This document shows, piece by piece, positions 1-5,814 of a DNA stretch of 6,562 bases (its first letter is position 1; each line of letters opens with the position of its first letter). Location of the stretch: positions 1-6,562 of the forward strand of contig DHLU01000154.1 in the NCBI GenBank assembly GCA_002405435.1. The letters run 5' to 3'. The translations under genes and the position numbers were made by a program. The DNA comes from Flavobacteriales bacterium UBA4660 (lineage in GTDB: Bacteria; Bacteroidota; Bacteroidia; Flavobacteriales_D; Sanyastnellaceae). Below the pieces are notes generated by a model. It was not told the DNA's origin, did no database searches, and saw only the letters and a list, made by a program, of their open reading frames with translations.

Positions 1-59
1 CGCTTGCTTTCCGATTCGCGGCCGTTCTTTACTTTACCTTCACCTTTCTTATGTGCCAT
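1..59 (-). CDS. rpmA: 50S ribosomal protein L27, N-terminal 19 codons (runs off the window)
   Basis: Reading the minus strand from the ATG at 57-59 gives MAHKKGEGKVKNGRESESK, the highly conserved start of bacterial ribosomal protein bL27 (family consensus MAHKKG..S..NGRDSESKRLG). L27 is a large-subunit protein whose N-terminal tail reaches toward the peptidyl-transferase centre. The rest of the gene lies beyond the left edge. The start codon lies 30 nt downstream of the rplU stop codon, the usual rplU-rpmA order, so the two are probably co-transcribed. There is no N-terminal extension of the kind cleaved in Firmicutes; the protein begins directly at MAHKKG. The fragment is short but distinctive. 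Confidence 0.93.
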   Translation of the reverse strand, partial: MAHKKGEGKVKNGRESESK

Positions 60-89
60 GGTATTGTGCTTTTAATGTTGGGGTTAGTA

Positions 90-404
90 TCAGGCTGAAA
101 TTTTTTCAATTTTCAGTTCGGTCAGGTAAGCCCTGAAACCATTCTTCTTCTGATAGCCCTTACGGCGTTTTTTCTTGAATACGATGACCTTGTCACCTTT
201 GAGATGGCGGACCACACTGGCGGTCACTTTAGCTCCATCTATAGCGGGGGCGCCAACAGTTACCTTACCATCGTTTTCTATCAACAACACGCGGTCGAAG
301 TCAACTTTTTTGCCTTCTTCAGCCGTGGTGAGACGGTTTACGATGACCTGCTGGTCTTTTTGTACTTTGTACTGGTGCCCTGCTATCTCAACAATTGCGT
401 ACAT
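90..404 (-). CDS. rplU: 50S ribosomal protein L21
   Basis: The 104-residue product matches bL21, a large-subunit protein that binds 23S rRNA, and has the usual family length of about 100-105. It opens with MYAIVEIAGHQYKV, the conserved bL21 N-terminus with GxQYKV-like spacing. The basic C-terminal part around residues 76-99 (FKKKRRKGYQKKNGFR and the following YLTELKI) is the family's rRNA-binding signature. The ATG at 402-404 gives the canonical N-terminus. rpmA starts 30 nt downstream on the same strand, so this is the standard rplU-rpmA unit. A Bacteroidota-type promoter lies about 45 bases upstream, giving a leader of roughly 36 nt. Nothing is unusual apart from the lack of a clear Shine-Dalgarno sequence, which is normal for the phylum. 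Confidence 0.97.
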   Translation of the reverse strand: MYAIVEIAGHQYKVQKDQQVIVNRLTTAEEGKKVDFDRVLLIENDGKVTVGAPAIDGAKVTASVVRHLKGDKVIVFKKKRRKGYQKKNGFRAYLTELKIEKISA

Positions 405-447
405 GATGGGATGCGTTTATGGGTTAATAAATTCTTTAAAAGGGGCG

Positions 448-477
448 CAAATATATGAAGGACGAGCGTTTGGCCAA
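448..477 (-). promoter_or_regulatory. Bacteroidota-type sigma-ABfr promoter for rplU-rpmA
   Basis: On the minus strand, TATATTTG (plus-strand 448-455) is an exact match to the Bacteroidota -7 element TAnnTTTG. A TTGG element (474-477) lies 18 nt upstream of it, about where the -33 TTTG/TTG box is expected. Transcription would start near 441, leaving a leader of about 36 nt before the rplU ATG at 404. The site sits in the 83-bp gap downstream of the permease gene, so the ribosomal genes need not depend on read-through. The -33 box overlaps an 8-bp palindrome (TTGGCCAA, 470-477), which may be coincidental. Confidence 0.65.
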
Positions 478-487
478 CAGCGCGCCG

Positions 488-1405
488 TCATTTTTCGGCC
501 GGGGCCATCCGGGCCATACTGCTGCGGTTGACCAGGTAGACCCCGGCCAGGATAATCAGGCCACACACCACGTGCATCCCGGTGAGAGGCTCCTGGCGCC
601 TCAAACCCCAGCCCACTGCGACGATCTGCATGGCATAGGCCACCGAAGAAGCAAACAATACCCCGGCCGAATGGGCGAGCCAGAAATAGGCCATGGCCGC
701 ACCTGCCGTGCCTGCCACGGAAAGAATCAGGATGAAACCAAAGGCCTCGTGTCCAGCCGGGTGGGTATGGAGAATCGTCCAACTTCCTGAAAACAAGGCA
801 TATACGGCCGAAGGAAGGCCTACCATTACCAGCGAAACCGCCGTGATGTGCAGGGCCTTGATGTGACGTAAACGATAGCCTATCGTGTTGATACTGAGCC
901 CGTAACAAATAGTAGCTGCCACTACCAGCAGTGAATAGATCCAGTTGTTACCGTCGCTGAATCCGTTGAGGCTGATGAGGCTGACGGCTCCCGCCAGACC
1001 CAGCAAAATGCCCCATACCTGCCCTTTCCGGGCGGGTTTGTGGAATGCGAAGGTGCCTATAAGCAGCGTAAACAGGGGGGTTAGCGAATTGAGAATTCCC
1101 GCAGCACTGCTGTCCAGGTAGGTTTCTGCGGTGGTGAAACAGAAGGCCGGAATCCCACTCCCGACAAACCCCACAATGACCATCCATTTCCAGTCTTCTT
1201 TGCGAATGTTGCGCAAGGCGTGGTAAAAGAGTGGCAACATCACCAGTCCGCCCAGGGCGAGACGAAGGGATGCCACCTGAGCGGCAGAAAATACGGCACC
1301 GTGTTCTTCATGCTCCATTCCAAGTTTCATCAGGATAAAGGAACTACCCCAGGTGAGCGAAATCAACAAGAATACCAGCCAGTGGGAGAGCTTTGGGGGA
1401 TGCAT
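488..1405 (-). CDS. EamA/DMT-superfamily transporter (ten-helix inner-membrane permease)
   Basis: The 305-residue protein is strongly hydrophobic with about ten predicted membrane helices, near residues 8-27, 40-61, 72-92, 100-121, 128-146, 154-174, 186-205, 222-242, 246-267 and 276-293. It shows the internal duplication of the drug/metabolite transporter superfamily: two EamA repeats at roughly 8-146 and 155-293. Family signatures include WGSSF (19-23) in helix 1, NSLTPLFT (106-113) in helix 4, and EPLTG...GLIILAGVYLVNR before the C-terminus in repeat two. Members export amino acids, metabolites or drugs across the inner membrane. The substrate cannot be told from sequence. The length is typical. 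The start at 1403-1405 puts helix 1 right after a short charged N-terminus and sits 10 nt from a possible -7 element. It is divergent from the HMA lipoprotein gene, with 205 bp between them. Confidence 0.9.
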   Translation of the reverse strand: MHPPKLSHWLVFLLISLTWGSSFILMKLGMEHEEHGAVFSAAQVASLRLALGGLVMLPLFYHALRNIRKEDWKWMVIVGFVGSGIPAFCFTTAETYLDSSAAGILNSLTPLFTLLIGTFAFHKPARKGQVWGILLGLAGAVSLISLNGFSDGNNWIYSLLVVAATICYGLSINTIGYRLRHIKALHITAVSLVMVGLPSAVYALFSGSWTILHTHPAGHEAFGFILILSVAGTAGAAMAYFWLAHSAGVLFASSVAYAMQIVAVGWGLRRQEPLTGMHVVCGLIILAGVYLVNRSSMARMAPAEK

Positions 1406-1415
1406 GGAATGGCTG

Positions 1416-1423
1416 CAAACCTA
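1416..1423 (-). promoter_or_regulatory. Possible -7 promoter element of the EamA permease gene
   Basis: On the minus strand TAGGTTTG matches TAnnTTTG and lies 10 nt upstream of the permease ATG. This would give a very short leader of about 5 nt. I see no good -33 TTTG box at the expected distance, so the call rests on the 6-base match and its position. Confidence 0.35.
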
Positions 1424-1583
1424 TTGCGCTTTGGGTACGAAAGGCTGACTTTCCTCCAATAGCCTCCGTAACCGCCGCATCCTTCGGGCCGCTTTTTCGA
1501 CAAATGCGCCGCGTACTGAGCCGAAAAACACCCCGGCAATGCACAAATTTTGTAAAAAAAGCGCCATTTTCCAAGTAAGCCGC

Positions 1584-1591
1584 TAATTTTG
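1584..1591 (+). promoter_or_regulatory. Possible -7 promoter element of the HMA lipoprotein gene
   Basis: TAATTTTG matches the Bacteroidota -7 consensus TAnnTTTG and ends 19 nt before the lipoprotein ATG, which would give a leader of about 13-15 nt. The -33 box is weak: a TTTTG at 1548-1552 is about 31 nt upstream of the element, farther than usual. An imperfect palindrome ACAAATTTTGT (1543-1553) lies in the same region and could be an operator, but nothing else supports that. Confidence 0.42.
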
Positions 1592-1610
1592 AACTCCTTA
1601 AATTGATGCC

Positions 1611-2096
1611 ATGACGCCAAAACTTTTTCCTCTTTTCGCCGGTGCGCTGCTGCTCGTGCTGGCGTGTCAGCCCAAGGCTGCCGAACAGGAGCTTCAGGTG
1701 AACCGCAAGGAAGTGAATGCGGCGGAAGAAAAAACCGTTGCGTGTCTCAATATTCAGGGCATGACCTGCGAAGCAGGTTGCGGCGGTAAGATTCAAAAGG
1801 AATTGCGCGCCATGGCGGGAGTGAAAGATACCCGCCTCAACTTCGCCGAAGGCAGGGAAGTCAATATCGTCGAGGTCGACTTTGATCCCGCGCAGGTGAA
1901 CGAAAAGCAGCTGGCTGATAAAGTGCACAGCCTGATGGATGGCATGTACGCTGTCAAATCCATTGACCTCATCAACTACACCGGAAGCCATTCTTCCTCA
2001 GGCGCAGGTTCCGGTTCGGAAATGAATGCCTATGACCTCAGCCCCCTCGTCAGGGTGATTGACATGCTGCGCATGGTGTCAAAGCTGGTAGACTAA
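1611..2096 (+). CDS. Lipoprotein with a heavy-metal-associated (HMA) domain, likely a copper/metal-binding chaperone
   Basis: The product has 161 residues. Residues 1-18 form a lipoprotein signal peptide with the lipobox VLAC, so Cys19 would be lipidated and the protein anchored in the periplasm or outer membrane. Residues about 42-118 resemble an HMA (CopZ/Atx1-like) domain: IQGMTC (48-53), then a predicted helix KIQKELRAMAGV, the strand region VEVDFDP, and QLADKVHSLMDGMYAVKSI. The metal loop reads GMTCEAGC, so Cys53 and Cys57 are three residues apart (CxxxC), not two as in classical GMxCxxC. This variant also occurs, from memory, in other Bacteroidota HMA proteins. After a Ser/Gly linker (125-137) a short amphipathic helix (about 141-160) ends the protein. 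Copper or another soft metal is inferred. No partner such as a P-type ATPase lies next door. The ATG at 1611 is chosen because it begins the signal peptide. Confidence 0.82.
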   Translation: MTPKLFPLFAGALLLVLACQPKAAEQELQVNRKEVNAAEEKTVACLNIQGMTCEAGCGGKIQKELRAMAGVKDTRLNFAEGREVNIVEVDFDPAQVNEKQLADKVHSLMDGMYAVKSIDLINYTGSHSSSGAGSGSEMNAYDLSPLVRVIDMLRMVSKLVD

Positions 2097-2133
2097 GCAC
2101 CTCCATACACCCTCTCTTTCGCACATGATCTTG

Positions 2134-2149
2134 CCGGACTTTCGTCCGG
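2134..2149 (+). other. Short perfect stem-loop downstream of the HMA lipoprotein gene
   Basis: CCGGAC and GTCCGG form a perfect 6-bp stem around a TTTC loop, 37 nt after the lipoprotein stop codon. The stem is GC-rich, and the position suits a 3'-end structure. It is followed by GTCTTCG rather than a T run, so it is not a classical intrinsic terminator. It could protect the 3' end or be a weak termination site for the lipoprotein transcript. Confidence 0.35.
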
Positions 2150-2598
2150 GTCTTCGTGCAATGTTTCCCCCCAAGCTGTCAGTCCTTCTGAGCGCTGGAT
2201 GCACCTTCTTTCCATTCAATAGACCAACAGCAACCCGGCAGGAAAATGGCTCAGCACCTTGTCTGATGGCCGCAGAGGTTATCTGCAATAACACAGGCGC
2301 CTGTTGATAGAGCAACATGCACGCAATCACGCTCGGCCTTGATTCATGCTTCAATTCACATGAACACCTCGCTGGTTTTCGCAACATCGTGCACTTACGC
2401 GCGCGCGGGTGCGGTATTCAGCAGATATATTTTTTATCGGCGGGCCAACATGCGCAGCAGCACAGCTTCCTTAGAGCCACGCAAGGGCAACGGCGCACAA
2501 GTTTCAACCCCGGTGGCCGATGGTGTATATGCCTGTTGGGCAGTGGCAACATCCTTCAACCCGCAGGAAACCCTGTAGTTTAAAGGCCCGGGGCCGGT

Positions 2599-2629
2599 AA
2601 TGCGCACATCACCCGTGAGCGCATTTTTT
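2599..2629 (+). terminator. Intrinsic-terminator-like hairpin with T6 tract, plus strand
   Basis: TGCGC (2601-2605) pairs with GCGCA (2619-2623). After an A/A mismatch the stem continues with C2607-G2617, A2608-T2616 and a T-G wobble. The flanking AA (2599-2600) can pair with the first Ts. Six Ts follow (2624-2629). This is the form of a Rho-independent terminator for rightward transcription. No plus-strand gene ends nearby: the closest upstream is the lipoprotein gene, about 500 nt away. The reverse strand has no T run after the stem. Confidence 0.45.
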
Positions 2630-2663
2630 CAACTACGTAACGAAGAAGCCAACAACTAAATAA

Positions 2664-2708
2664 CGACCGCGATTAGGGTCGAAGCAGACCTGTGTGTAAG
2701 GCACAGGT
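2664..2708. other. Pair of adjacent stem-loops, possibly structured RNA or leader
   Basis: CGACC (2664-2668) and GGTCG (2677-2681) can form a 5-bp stem with an 8-nt loop. Seven nucleotides farther, ACCTGTG (2688-2694) and CACAGGT (2702-2708) form a perfect 7-bp stem with a 7-nt loop. A smaller stem, CGGC/GCCG, lies at 2766-2778. They fall 80-190 nt upstream of the type IX-secreted protein gene. I do not recognise a known RNA family. Confidence 0.3.
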
Positions 2709-2854
2709 GAACTAAATGATTGGCGGCCGGGAAGTGGCGGCATTTGAAATCATGCGGTATTGTAACGGCATCACGCCGCAACGAAATTCAGACAATCAGC
2801 GTTGATGCATGCAACCCTTCAGGCCTCAGTGATGTTCTTAAAGCGAACTAAAAA

Positions 2855-4738
2855 ATGAATATGTATTCTTTACCCTTCGCATCCGGAGAATTCTCACGTA
2901 GCTCTTTTCGGAAAAGATGGCAAGCCGCGCTGATTGTGCTGCTGCTCTCACTAACGGCCGGTGCGCAGGAAATCTGCAACAACGGAATTGATGACGACAG
3001 CGATGGGCTCATCGATCTCAACGATGTTGCAGATTGTATATGTAACTCCGTTGAAGAAATCACATCACTGATTCCGAATCCTTCGTTCGAATCCTATGAT
3101 TGTCTGCCCATGACCTTCAGCATGCTGGATTGTGCCACCACATGGGAGCAGGCCACTTACGGCACGAGCGACTTCTTTTTAAACGTAGAGGGCGGTTTTT
3201 GGGACCCGGCAATCCCCATGCCCGTTCCAGACGGCGACGGCATTGGCGGTTTTATCATTTCAAACCAACTGCCCATCTTCCCATCTACCGATACCACGCT
3301 GTACAATGAATACATCGGCGGATGCCTGCTTAATCCCATGTTGGCCGGAGAAAATTACACCCTACAGATGGACCTCGCAGGTTCATCCTGGGATGGCTTT
3401 AATAGCCAGGGCGTTTATTACGGCGATGTGGATATCACCATTTTCGGATCTCCGGCATGTCCGCTTTGGCCGATAGTGGTTGATACAACCTTAATGGATT
3501 ACGGCTGTCCGCTGTCGGTAGAAGGATGGATAGAGTTGGGGCATGTCAACTACTCGGCCGATGGCAACTGGCAAACGGTCACCATCGAATTTACCCCCGG
3601 CGTGGATATCGAAGCCATCATGATCGGCGGTCCATGCGATATTCCTGATGACTTTTCCCTTGATTTCACGCTCATCACCTGCTATCCCTATTTCTGGGTT
3701 GACAACCTCCTGCTCAACACGAGCGCATCGTTTTCTACCATCACGACAACAGGAGGCATCTGCACCGATGACCTGGTGCTGGTCAACAACGCAGACGATA
3801 CGGAAGAAGAAATTGTCGGCTATCAGTGGTATGCAGAGGGCGTGGCGATAGACGGACAAACAGACAGTACCCTCGCATTAAGTACCCTGAACCTGACGCC
3901 TGGCACATACCAGTGTGTCACCTTCCTGGATAATTCCACCTGCAACACTGCTGACATTAACGTGCTACCCCCCGCCGCTGTATTCCCTACGCTGGAAGCC
4001 GATCCTGTCGTGGGCTGCTTACCGCTCACCGCTTCATTCTCCAATACCACGCCCGGACAAACTACGGCCTGCGTATGGAATTTCGGAGACGGCGAAAGTT
4101 CAACCGCGTGCGAACCCGAACACACCTATACCGAACCGGGAATCTACGACGTATCACTCACTGTTACCTCAGCGCAGGGATGCGTATTCGATACGACCTA
4201 TACACAACTGATTGAGGTATTTGGCCCACCCGCTATTTCATTCACCGCAGCACCTCAGCCTGCCTATATAACCAACACTGACATCAGTTTTTTCCCAGAC
4301 GGATCTGACCTTGTTAACAGCTGGGTATGGAACTTCGGAGAAATTGCACCGGCCGATTCATCAGAAAATCCGGTGGTTGTATTTCCTCCGGTCCCGGGCA
4401 ATTACCCTGTCGAACTGGTGGTCGTTGATGAAAACGGCTGCTCCAACTCTATATCCGGTTTCGTTGTGATACTGAATGAAGGCTTCGTGAACATGCCCAA
4501 TATATTCACACCGAACGGCGACGGCGACAATGAGCGGTTTAGGCCCCTTGACACTTTTGTGGGTGACTGGACACTCACCATTTTCAACCGGTGGGGAGAA
4601 GCCATCTTTACCACAGATGACATCCAATCGGGCTGGCCGGGTGATGACGCAACGGGTGGCACCTATTACTGGCAACTGGTGCCGCGCGCAAACCAGCGCG
4701 GAGAAAACCAGTCGGGCTATGTCTTGCTGGTGCGCTGA
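2855..4738 (+). CDS. Large type IX-secreted protein with PKD domains and a gliding-motility-associated C-terminal sorting domain
   Basis: The product has 627 residues. It begins with a basic n-region and signal peptide (hydrophobic core about 24-34, likely cleavage after AGA37). Next comes a Cys/Asp-rich motif (about 39-63: EICNNGIDDDSDGLID and a closing DC), resembling acidic calcium-binding loops. Residues about 72-290 start with LIPNPSFE and contain repeated Trp/Gly/Asp strands, like the lectin-type jelly-roll regions of Bacteroidota surface proteins. An Ig-like segment follows (about 320-371, YQWYAEG..., TYQC). Two PKD-like domains lie at about 376-455 (VWNFGDGES) and 458-540 (VWNFGE). 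The end (about 547-627) is the type B type IX sorting domain: PNIFTPNGDGDNERF, LTIFNRWGEAIF, GTYYW and a final LLVR. The protein is therefore predicted to cross the outer membrane by the type IX system and be released or held at the surface, for adhesion or binding. The ligand is unknown. ATG 2855 and ATG 2861 are both possible starts. Confidence 0.9.
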   Translation: MNMYSLPFASGEFSRSSFRKRWQAALIVLLLSLTAGAQEICNNGIDDDSDGLIDLNDVADCICNSVEEITSLIPNPSFESYDCLPMTFSMLDCATTWEQATYGTSDFFLNVEGGFWDPAIPMPVPDGDGIGGFIISNQLPIFPSTDTTLYNEYIGGCLLNPMLAGENYTLQMDLAGSSWDGFNSQGVYYGDVDITIFGSPACPLWPIVVDTTLMDYGCPLSVEGWIELGHVNYSADGNWQTVTIEFTPGVDIEAIMIGGPCDIPDDFSLDFTLITCYPYFWVDNLLLNTSASFSTITTTGGICTDDLVLVNNADDTEEEIVGYQWYAEGVAIDGQTDSTLALSTLNLTPGTYQCVTFLDNSTCNTADINVLPPAAVFPTLEADPVVGCLPLTASFSNTTPGQTTACVWNFGDGESSTACEPEHTYTEPGIYDVSLTVTSAQGCVFDTTYTQLIEVFGPPAISFTAAPQPAYITNTDISFFPDGSDLVNSWVWNFGEIAPADSSENPVVVFPPVPGNYPVELVVVDENGCSNSISGFVVILNEGFVNMPNIFTPNGDGDNERFRPLDTFVGDWTLTIFNRWGEAIFTTDDIQSGWPGDDATGGTYYWQLVPRANQRGENQSGYVLLVR

Positions 4739-4771
4739 CCGTGCGCGTATGCTGCCATTGCACGCCCTCCG

Positions 4772-4779
4772 TAATTTTG
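4772..4779 (+). promoter_or_regulatory. -7 promoter element immediately before ctaA
   Basis: TAATTTTG is an exact TAnnTTTG match and ends only 4 nt before the ctaA ATG (4784-4786). With the usual distance from this element, transcription would begin at or next to the A of the start codon, predicting a leaderless or nearly leaderless mRNA. The -33 box is not obvious: a TTG at 4758-4760 is only 11 nt upstream, too close for the typical spacing. Confidence 0.45.
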
Positions 4780-4783
4780 CACC

Positions 4784-5785
4784 ATGCATTCCCTGGCCCT
4801 GCGGCTTTCCACCCTCACCCTTGTCTCCATTTTTCTGGTCATTCTGGCCGGAAGTGTAGTCAGAACCACCGGCGCCGGAATGGGCTGTCCCGACTGGCCG
4901 AAGTGCTTTGGATACCTGATACCGCCGACAGACCCTGAGCCCCTCACTTTCCGCGAAGGAAAGTCGTTTGAAAAAGGCCAGATGGTGGTGCGCAACGACA
5001 CCCTGTGGGTGGCCTCGGAAACACATACCACTGATGCCCGGTTCGACCGCAACCGCTGGTTCAAATACCCCCGTCACAACTATGCCGTTTTCAATGCCGT
5101 GCATACCTGGACAGAGTACCTCAACCGCTTGCTGGGTGCCCTGGCCGGACTCGCTGCGCTGGCTCTATTCGCCGTGACTTTCGCGCTAAGACGCTCCCAT
5201 CCGCGGGCGTGGTGGTACGCAGGTGGTGCGCTGCTTATGATTATGGTGGCAGCCTGGCTGGGCAAGGTGGTGGTTGACCGCAACCTGCACAAAGGCACCA
5301 TCACCCTGCACATGTTGTGCTCCATGGCTATACTGACGTTTCTGATACTCACGCGCTACCGGCTGAAACCTGTTCCTTACCAGGCAAATGCGCGCTTTCA
5401 AATACTGGCATGGATTGCATGGATCGCGCTCACACTGCAAATCCTGCTGGGCACACAGGTGCGCGAACATGTCGATGCACTCCTTGCGGAAGGCTCCCGC
5501 GAAACTGCTGCAGAAACACTGGTGTCCAACACCTGGTTTATCATCCACCGCTCGCTATCGCTGCTATTCTTCGCGATGGTGGCCCTGATGTACCGCTACA
5601 ACAGCCGCAAACTGCAACCCCTGTCATTTAAACTCCTGGCGTTTCTGCTCTTCGCCGAAGTCGCCGCCGGCATGACCCTGGTCTATTTCTCCCTCCCCCA
5701 TTTCTCGCAACCCCTGCACCTGGTGTTGGCAATAAGTATGTTCACCGCCTCCGGGATGCTCGCCGTCAATACATCACGCAGGTAA
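4784..5785 (+). CDS. ctaA: Heme A synthase, COX15/CtaA family
   Basis: The 333-residue membrane protein belongs to COX15/CtaA, which oxidises the C8 methyl of heme O to a formyl group, making heme A for aa3-type cytochrome oxidases. Helix 1 (about 8-27) is followed by the signature GAGMGCPDWPKC, with the Cys35/Cys41 pair. Then comes HTWTEYLNRLLG (107-118), carrying the conserved Glu111. His176 (TLHM), His255 (IIHR) and His312 (PLHLV) match three of the four heme-ligand histidines of Bacillus CtaA. The position of the fourth (His60 in EWSHR) is Asn114 here. The second cysteine pair of Bacillus CtaA, between helices 5 and 6, is absent. A soluble stretch of about 60 residues (44-104) between helices 1 and 2 is longer than in Bacillus. 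There are about eight membrane helices. It lies 45 bp after the secreted-protein gene, with its own promoter element. No ctaB or oxidase subunit gene is in the window. Confidence 0.93.
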   Translation: MHSLALRLSTLTLVSIFLVILAGSVVRTTGAGMGCPDWPKCFGYLIPPTDPEPLTFREGKSFEKGQMVVRNDTLWVASETHTTDARFDRNRWFKYPRHNYAVFNAVHTWTEYLNRLLGALAGLAALALFAVTFALRRSHPRAWWYAGGALLMIMVAAWLGKVVVDRNLHKGTITLHMLCSMAILTFLILTRYRLKPVPYQANARFQILAWIAWIALTLQILLGTQVREHVDALLAEGSRETAAETLVSNTWFIIHRSLSLLFFAMVALMYRYNSRKLQPLSFKLLAFLLFAEVAAGMTLVYFSLPHFSQPLHLVLAISMFTASGMLAVNTSRR

Positions 5786-5814
5786 CAAATAGCCAAAGGC
5801 CGGTTATCGAAAGA

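Larger units (their letters stand above)
2097..2854. other. 758-bp region without a convincing gene
   Basis: No reading frame in this stretch gives a protein I recognise. Short ORFs occur on both strands and overlap one another, as expected by chance at this base composition. The region contains a 6-bp perfect hairpin 37 nt after the lipoprotein stop, a terminator-like hairpin with a T6 tract on the plus strand (2599-2629), two close hairpins (2664-2708), a small one at 2766-2778, and a start-less minus-strand open frame at 2434-2628. I find no TAnnTTTG element directly upstream of the gene at 2855. The stretch may hold a non-coding RNA or eroded genes, but neither is shown. Confidence 0.6.

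Noticed and set aside
1344..1991. 215-codon minus-strand open frame
   Set aside because: It runs antisense through the HMA lipoprotein gene and into the permease start. Both of those have clear family signatures, while this frame has none.
2079..2387. 102-codon minus-strand ORF in the large gap
   Set aside because: It overlaps the end of the lipoprotein gene, has no recognisable family or promoter element, and a plus-strand frame is open over the same bases. Not called as a gene.
2541..2547. GCCACTG on the minus strand, as in cobalamin riboswitches
   Set aside because: The other conserved parts, including the B12 box, are missing nearby and no cobalamin or transport gene follows. A 7-base match is expected by chance.
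2599..2790. Possible tmRNA, RNase P RNA or tRNA in the hairpin-rich stretch
   Set aside because: No tag-peptide reading frame, no conserved P4 or tRNA T-loop motifs and no acceptor-stem pairing were found.
4739..4783. Terminator between the secreted-protein gene and ctaA
   Set aside because: GTGC and GCAC can pair, but the stem is only 4 bp with a long loop and no T run follows.
4361..5104. 247-codon minus-strand open frame
   Set aside because: It is antisense to the type IX sorting domain and the start of ctaA, both of which are unmistakable. The translation has no recognisable domain.
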